Assembly (NCBI GenBank): GCA_943735955.1
Contig: OX030964.1
Coordinates: 7,510,997-7,574,996, forward strand
Length of the DNA stretch: 64,000 bases
From: Piscicola geometra
Lineage: Eukaryota > Annelida > Clitellata > Hirudinida > Piscicolidae
Direction: 5' to 3'
Part shown: positions 57,354 to 64,000 of the stretch, in pieces
Position numbering within the stretch: the stretch's first letter is position 1
Layout: the number at the start of each line of letters is the position of its first letter
The notes under the pieces: generated by a model
The model's input: only the letters and a program-made list of their open reading frames with translations
Databases searched by the model: none
Told to the model about the DNA's origin: nothing
Translations under genes and position numbers: made by a program

Positions 57354-59451
57354 ATGATCCTTGTAGGCACCCTCATCGCCATCCTCTCCGTCTCCCTGCC
57401 TCTCTCTAGGGCTGAGGTTGTAATGGCCAAAATTCGTGAGAAAACTTGTCTTTGTTGAATTAAAGATGTGTTTTAAAACATAAAACATAAATTACTTTTT
57501 GAGGTATCTTTCATTCAATTTAAATAAATAAAAAGAAAAACTTACTTAACATTGTAAGGCAGCTTAATTCAAAATAATACATTGTTTCATTCTTATACTT
57601 TTCTACTAATTGTTTTTTGTTATTACACTTTTTTACTTAATCACCCAGCATGGAGCTATGAAGCCGATTTTCCAGCGGATTCTTGTGTTGCCGCATCTCC
57701 GATTGACCTGACTGATGCCATCAAAAAAGATGGAGCTACACAAACTGATGTAACGTTTGAATGGGATAGAGAAGGAAAAGTTGCTGATGTCCACTTTGCC
57801 TTTACTGAACGAACAAGTGAGATTCTTTTCTACTATTCTATTTTTTTTTCTATTAAGAATTTTTTAAAATTCACATTTACATCCACATATACATATACAT
57901 CGATCATCGCTGCAATCAAACTTGAGTTATTTTTCTAAAGTGGCAATGACTTGCGAAAACTTCCTCGAGACCACAACGATTGGAGGCACCTCTTACAAAT
58001 TCTTCGGAATAAACGTGCACTGGGGAAGTGAGGCCAGTTTAGGTTCTGAGCACTCAATTGATGGGACTTTCTTCAGCGGAGAGGTATATTTTATGTGAAG
58101 TATTAATCAAACAAATTAAAAAATTTTAATAAATTTTTATTCAATTGTTCTGGAACCCCATACTTAAATCTTATTCTATAGATCGAGTTTTTGTTCATCG
58201 GAGGAACAACCTACGAAAGCTCTGTTGCCAACCATCAAGTCCTCATTATTTCAAGGCTTCTGCAGGTTATCACTTACTTCCTAATTTCAATAAAAGTTTT
58301 CAAGTTGTTTCTCATATTTCATTTAAAGTTTGTATTTTATTTTATATTTTATTTTTAGTTTTTATTTTTATTTTTTAGTTTTTATTTTATTTTTTAGTTT
58401 TTATTTTATTTTTTAGTTTTTATTTTATTTTTTAGTTTTTATTTTATTTTTTAGTTTTTATTTTATTTTTTATTTTATTTTTTAGTTTTTATTTTATTTT
58501 TTAGTTTTTATTTTATTTTTTAGTTTATATTTTATTTTTTATTTTGTTTTTCATTTTAATTTTGTTTCTCAGTTTTTATTTTATTTTCCAGTTTTTATTT
58601 TGTTTTCTTTTGAATACATTAAATACATATTAAACATTCTACGTAACATTTCAAAGTAAAAGATGTTTCTTTCTTGATCCCTTCAACACATTCAGGAGTC
58701 TGCTGATGAGGATATCATTGAGCTAGTGAAGTTGAAGTGGGTTCTTGATCTAATGCTGAATGAAAGTAATTTTTTAAATACATTTTTTCAAATATAAAGC
58801 ACTTTACTGATGAAAATCGGAAATAAACTTTGTTAGTTAGTCTACTAAACTTAGTGAAGTTATAGTAAAGTTAATTTTTTTTTAAATCATTCAAAATCTA
58901 ATTAGTGATAAATTTCAATTTGATAATTCTTTTTGTGAAATAATATTTGCTCATTACAGCAAAGAGAGATCACATTGAACAGTTTACTGAACAAATTCTT
59001 TCTCTATCAAAGTACAAAGTTGACGGAGACGATTTCTACATGTATGATGGCAGCTCTACCGATTCTACATGCGTCCAAGGTGTTAAGAGAATAGTCTTCA
59101 AGACTCCACTCTCAGCCTCTACTGGACTTGTGAGATTTTTGAATGAATTATTTAGCTGTCATTCTTTGAATTAATAATTATTTCGGCTTCTTTTTTTCTG
59201 GTTGATTAACTTTCCAAATCAAAAACAGAAAAAACACTTCATTCACCATTCTTTTTTTATATCTAATTTTTACAACTCTAACAGATTTCATTAATACTTA
59301 AATAATTAAAATTAGTTGTTTATATTTTTTTATTTATCTATTTATGGAAGCAACACTTCATATTTGAATCTTCCAGCTTACGGCTTTGAGGGCGCTCAAG
59401 GATTCAAATGGTTCTTTCATGAAGTCTAGCGTCAGGCCCATCAAGGCTTAA
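57354..59451 (+). CDS. CAL3: secreted alpha-carbonic-anhydrase-like protein, probably non-catalytic
   Basis: Seven exons: 57354-57435, 57649-57816, 57941-58083, 58182-58265, 58696-58765, 58960-59129, 59377-59451; 792 nt, 263 codons plus TAA. The first ATG of CAL1/CAL2 is ATA here, so translation starts two codons later (MILVGTLIAILS), still with a full signal peptide. The mature start is WSYEADFPADSC with SPIDLTDA. From exon 3 it matches CAL2 except for a few replacements (Ala to Thr and Ser to Leu in exon 3, Ile to Met in exon 7). The zinc-ligand losses are as in CAL2 (Asn, His kept, Leu). An antisense LINE lies in the 3' flank, as in CAL2. It is the product of the recent segmental duplication or of conversion with CAL2. 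Confidence 0.9.
58330..58610. repeat. 19-bp T-rich minisatellite in CAL3 intron 4
   Basis: Same array as in CAL2 intron 4. It differs where CAL2 has TTTTTTATTTTTTATTT and CAL3 has TTTTTTAGTTTTTATTT. Confidence 0.85.
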
Positions 59452-59693
59452 GCAGTCTGCCTGAGAAGAACATTCCAGGAATTTGGAAACTATCGAAAAA
59501 TCTCGACAAGAATTTAATTTTACAACAACAACAATTCGTTTATTTGCAAGCAAATAAATTCAGAAATCGAAGCAAATAAATGCTTGTATGACCTCCTAGA
59601 AAAAATAAAATAATACATGAACTTCTTAATTAAATTCACAAATTAAAAGAATTGTTAATAATAACAAATGTTTTCATTGATTTACAAAAGAAA

Positions 59694-62640
59694 TTAATTA
59701 AAGTGATTGGAAATTATAAGTGGTTTAATTATTTTCTTAAAATTAAGGGTTTGCTGTATATTTTTCAAATTCAATGGCAATCTGTTCCAGAGTTGGAGCC
59801 CTGCATAGATTGGACTATTAAGATAGAAATTGGTTCTTGGAGTTTGTAAGTAATAGTCAGACTTAGTTCTCAATGTTCGTGTGCAGTTGGATGTGAAGGA
59901 ATGTATTAAATGTGTAAAATAAGAGGATGTTTTTATTATTATAAGTTTATGAAAAAGAATATAGGTTTTAAAGATGTATAACTGATTGATTGTTAAAATT
60001 TGAGCTGGATGATACAGATGAGATATGTGGTCATGAGAGTGTAAATTAAACAGGACTCTAAGAAAATTATTTTGTATAACATTTAAAGGATGTAAATGAG
60101 TTTTGCAAGCAAGTCCCCATAAAGGGAGACAATAGGTCAAGTAAGGTAGAATTAAAGTAGAATAGAGTAGCTTAATTATATGAGATGGTAAATTGTGTTT
60201 AAGTTTATGTAAAATACCAATATTTTTTGAAAGTTTTTTTGATATATACATTATATGTTCATTCCAAGAAAGATTACTGGTTATATAAATACCTAAGAAT
60301 TTTGTATAATCGACTCTCTCTATAATATAAGAATCAATTGTAAGTGTATAATTAATAATGTTTGTTTTTATTTTAGGGCCAAAAAGAATGCTGCATGTTT
60401 TTGCATAGTTGATTTTGAGTTGGTTGTCAATTGTCCATTGATGTAGCAAATTAAGAAAAGTATTTGTTTTTAAAATAAGATCATTAACATTTTTGTCTTG
60501 GAACAATACTGTAGTGTCGTCAGCATAAAGGACAAATTTGGCAATTTCGGAAAGATTCATTAAATCATTAACATAAATGTTAAATAACAAAGGTCCTAAA
60601 ATAGATCCTTGTGGTACACCAGTGTTAATCTTTAGTGTGTTAGATGTTACACCATCAATGTATACATATTGGGAACGATTTCTTAAATATTCATAGAACC
60701 ATTTGTGACATGTTCCACGTATTCCATAGTGAAATAATTTATCAAGCAAGATAGAATGGTTAATGGTATCAAATGCCTTTGAAAAATCAATGAAAATACC
60801 TAATGTGTGTAAGCGAGAATCAATACCAGTAGCAACATGATGCACAACATCCAAAATGGCTAGTTCCGTAGAACTGCCTTTTGTGAAACCGTATTGGCTA
60901 GGTGATAGAATATTTTCGTTTTCCATGAAATTATTAAGTCGATTAAAAACAATTTTTTCTAAAATTTTTGATATAGAAGATAAAAGTGATATGGGTCTAT
61001 AATTGTTCGAATCATTTTCTAAACCATTTTTATGTATTGGAATAATTTTGGATAATTTAAAAAGAGAAGGAAATGCACCTGTTTTAAGAGATACGTTAAT
61101 TAGATGTGTAAGTGGAATTAATATATTTGGTGAAATTTTCTTTAAAAGTTTGTTAGAAATTTGGTCATCGCCACAGCTAGATGTATTTGAAATGGTTTTA
61201 ATGATAGAGCTTATTTCAATTAAATCTGTTTCTAAGAGAAAAAAAGAATTTTGTGGACTTTTATTCAGATATGATTTTGTAATATGATTATTTTTGTTTT
61301 CAGAAAAAGCAGCAAACTGACTATTAAAAATAGTTGCGATAGAAGATTTGTCCGTAATTATTTCATTGTTAATTTTCAATGTAATATTATTTTGTTTATT
61401 GTAGTTATTTAAATGATATTTTATTAAATCCCATGTTTTCTTAATATTATGTTTATGCTTAATGAATTCTTCTTTATTGTATTTATTTTTAGAAATTCTG
61501 CAAAGAGAATGAAATAAGTTTTTATAAGTTTTATAAGTAGTTATATTGAGATCAGTTGGAGAGATAATACATTTTTTATACAACTTGTTTTTGTGTTTTG
61601 AGGAAACTAAAAGAGCTTTTGTCAGCCAAGCTTGTTTACGCAAGCAAGTATTATGTCTGTTATTATGTTGACAATGAGTAGTTAGACCACTTTGTATTGT
61701 TTCGATGAAGTGTTTTGTGACAAAATCTATGTCGTCAGAAGACAAAACCTTGCTCCAATCATGTGATAACAAAAAACTATTTAATTTGAAAATATTCCTA
61801 TCTGAAAATACGAAATTATTTTGTGGGGTGAAAGATTTTTGTTTAAATTGTAGTTTCGAAAAGGTGCAAATAGGATAGTGGTCGGATAAATCATTTGACA
61901 AAATATTAGACTTGTGTAGTTGTAGGTTATTTGTGTATATATTGTCGATAAGCGTGCTGGAATATGAAGTAACTCTTGTTGGGTGAGTGATGAGTGGGAT
62001 AAAGTTGAATGATGACATCAAATTGGTAAAATCATTTGATATATTACAATCACTATTTAATATATTAATATTGAAATCCCCAAGGATATAAATTAAATTA
62101 TTTTTTATCGATTTATTTCTTAATGTTTTAGTGAGTGCATCATTAAAAAGTAATGGATCTGTATTTGGTGGTCTATAAACAATGATTAAGAGAACATTAG
62201 GAGAGTTTTCAGAAATTATTTCAATACATAGCCAATCAAAAACTTGAGAGTTTGGACAAAGATCATCTCTTACTATGTAATAAAGTCTGCTAGATATAAA
62301 AAAAACCTACACCGCCTCCAATGCGATTTTCCCTATTTTTACTTATAAATGTGTAACCAGGGATTGAAATAAGTTGTGATGACGTGTCATCCAACCAGGT
62401 TTCTGATACACCAATTACAGAAATTTGTAGATTAATTTCCTTCAACAAAAAATTAAGTTCTTCCATTTTGTTATATAAACTTCTTGCATTAATATGCAGC
62501 AAAGAAAAATTAAAATCAAAGTTCTGAACATTGGCAAGAAGATTAGAGGGCGAGGTTGTTGGAGAGCTTGATGAAGACAGATTCAATGAGTTAAATAGAT
62601 GAATGTCTGGGTCAAAAGGCAGCAGAACGTCGGGAGCCAT
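59694..62640 (-). pseudogene. LINE ORF2, copy 2, same frameshift
   Basis: Endonuclease and RT as in copy 1, broken at the matching eight-base run (62298-62305). The RT carries Glu in IIERVDYTKF where copy 1 has Lys. Motif C is YADD. Confidence 0.88.
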
Positions 62641-63683
62641 TATGAGGTAGGTTTGTGATTGAATTGCCAATATTTTAATACCGCATCGTCCGGATGGATG
62701 TCAGCGTTACAGAATTTTTCTATGTCTTTTTCCTCCAAACAAATACGGAATGCTGTAGAGACAGTGGATTGGTCATTTTTAGGCTTAGGTTGGTCAGGTG
62801 TCATTTTAATACTAGCATAACACGATATAATGTTGATATCATGTTGTGCATAATGGGCTGTTATGTCTTTGCTAGTGCAACGTGGCACTTTACTTAAATG
62901 GAGAAAAGTTTTTTTAACAATTGGCACGCCATTATTTAATTTTGTTGTAACATCCCTGTTTTTACCAATCAGCAAAACCTTGGGTTTGTTTGGATTGGTA
63001 GATAATATTAGAGTGTTTTGTAGCAGTGTTGGTTGTATATTATTTATAGGATTATTATTAGTAGTAGTAGTAGTAGAACTGTTATTGTTATTGATACTGT
63101 TATGCTGCACATTACTATTGTTGTTGTTGTTGTTGTTCGGATTTGGACTTTGAATTATTTCAGACCATAGCCGAGTATTGTACTTACTTTTTAAATTATT
63201 CAACGTTTGTTCAAATGTATTTTTCAAATTGTACAATTGGTTGTTAACGTTCAATACACTCTCACTTAATTGTTGTATATCTTTTGTATGTTTGTTGATA
63301 ATGGCGTCGAATTTGTTGTCGAAAAGTTGTTCAATTTTTTGATATATGGATTCACAATTGAGATTTGTACTAACCGGTATCCTATTGAGATTGGCACTGA
63401 CGTATGTTGGTATACGATTAAGTCCAAAGTTGTCACGGATGTACAACAACACTTCAATTATATCCATGAGTTTATCTTTTTTAGTGTTGCCATGTTGAAC
63501 GAATTTAATTTTATCAATATTAAGACTTTTGAATTCGGTGTTTAGCAACTTTTTTGATAAAGTTATTTCTTCGATTGTAAAAAATTCAGCAGTATTAGAT
63601 AAAAATGTTTCATTATTTAAACTGTTTAAATTATTTACTAAATAACACAAAATTTCATTTATGAAACAATTTTGAGCAGCCAT
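62640..63683 (-). CDS. LINE ORF1 protein, copy 2
   Basis: 347 residues, identical in sequence to copy 1, with the same TAATG junction to ORF2 (62638-62642). Confidence 0.8.
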   Translation of the reverse strand: MAAQNCFINEILCYLVNNLNSLNNETFLSNTAEFFTIEEITLSKKLLNTEFKSLNIDKIKFVQHGNTKKDKLMDIIEVLLYIRDNFGLNRIPTYVSANLNRIPVSTNLNCESIYQKIEQLFDNKFDAIINKHTKDIQQLSESVLNVNNQLYNLKNTFEQTLNNLKSKYNTRLWSEIIQSPNPNNNNNNNSNVQHNSINNNNSSTTTTTNNNPINNIQPTLLQNTLILSTNPNKPKVLLIGKNRDVTTKLNNGVPIVKKTFLHLSKVPRCTSKDITAHYAQHDINIISCYASIKMTPDQPKPKNDQSTVSTAFRICLEEKDIEKFCNADIHPDDAVLKYWQFNHKPTS

Positions 63684-64000
63684 GTTGAATTAGAACGCTC
63701 AACCTGCATGATTAACCTTTCAAATTAAATAAATATTTCCCATAGAATTATTTCAATAAACTTTAAAGCATTCAAACACTGTGTTGAGTCTTTTAATTCC
63801 GTCAAAAAAATCTCAATCTATCGAGAAATAAACAAGATTTTTTCAGTTTTTTGAAATTAATAAGTACCGAATAAACAATATTATTAAACAAAAAGGTTTA
63901 TATTAATTTTTAAAACTATTTTTGGATTTTCGAAATTAATACGAAACAAATTTTATAAACGAAAAAGAGTAAAGTGAAAATTTAAATACTATTCAAACTT

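Larger units (their letters stand above)
59648..63720 (-). mobile_element. CR1/L2-group LINE, copy 2 (duplicated with CAL3)
   Basis: The same element as 50765-54837 at the same position relative to its CAL gene and with the same flanking CAAATTAAA (59639-59647 and 63721-63729). Shared position and shared frameshift show it was copied by segmental duplication, not by a second retrotransposition. Only one or two base differences are seen between the two copies, including one Lys to Glu replacement in the RT. Confidence 0.9.
57888..64000 (+). repeat. Right copy of the CAL-LINE segmental duplication (runs off window)
   Basis: Near-identical to 49008-55117, including the LINE and its frameshift. 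The copy is still matching at the last base of the window, so the duplicated unit is longer than seen and another CAL unit may follow. Confidence 0.92.

Overview
The window is nuclear DNA from an AT-rich invertebrate animal. The evidence is spliced genes with GT-AG introns, metazoan-type families (sterol O-acyltransferase, immunoglobulin superfamily, secreted alpha-carbonic-anhydrase-like proteins), LINE, hAT, SINE-like and foldback elements, and very dense microsatellites. A lophotrochozoan such as an annelid is my guess from overall character only; nothing here fixes the species.

Layout. (1) 1-1800: AT-rich, with one GC-richer exon of an unidentified acidic protein on the minus strand. (2) 1801-7800, plus: a complete 17-exon sterol O-acyltransferase (SOAT/ACAT) gene that closes to 520 codons; most of its introns are built from trinucleotide or minisatellite repeats. 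(3) 7801-12701: intergenic DNA with simple repeats. (4) 12702-41206, plus: a 10-exon, about 28.5 kb gene for a secreted or membrane immunoglobulin-superfamily protein of about 1655 residues. About 970 residues of asparagine/lysine-rich low-complexity sequence, in one 3 kb exon, separate its first and second Ig domains. Its introns hold a 3.18 kb foldback-type element with a target-site duplication, a LINE relic and tRNA-derived SINE candidates. (5) 41207-44340: AT-rich intergenic DNA. (6) 44340-64000: a tandem cluster of three seven-exon carbonic-anhydrase-like genes (called CAL1-3 here) with a shared TATA promoter design. A decayed hAT transposon lies between CAL1 and CAL2. A 4.07 kb CR1/L2-group LINE sits antisense in the 3' flank of both CAL2 and CAL3.

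CAL2 plus its LINE and CAL3 plus its LINE are copies of one duplicated unit about 8.88 kb apart. From intron 2 rightward to the window end they are almost identical; the promoters and first two exons are clearly more diverged. All three CAL proteins keep the carbonic anhydrase fold signatures but have lost two of the three zinc-binding histidines, so they are predicted to be non-catalytic secreted relatives.

The genes do not form a pathway: SOAT is an ER lipid enzyme, the Ig protein a probable cell-surface or secreted recognition molecule, and the CAL cluster a secreted family under recent expansion. All exon models were built by eye from splice consensus, phase continuity and family alignment.
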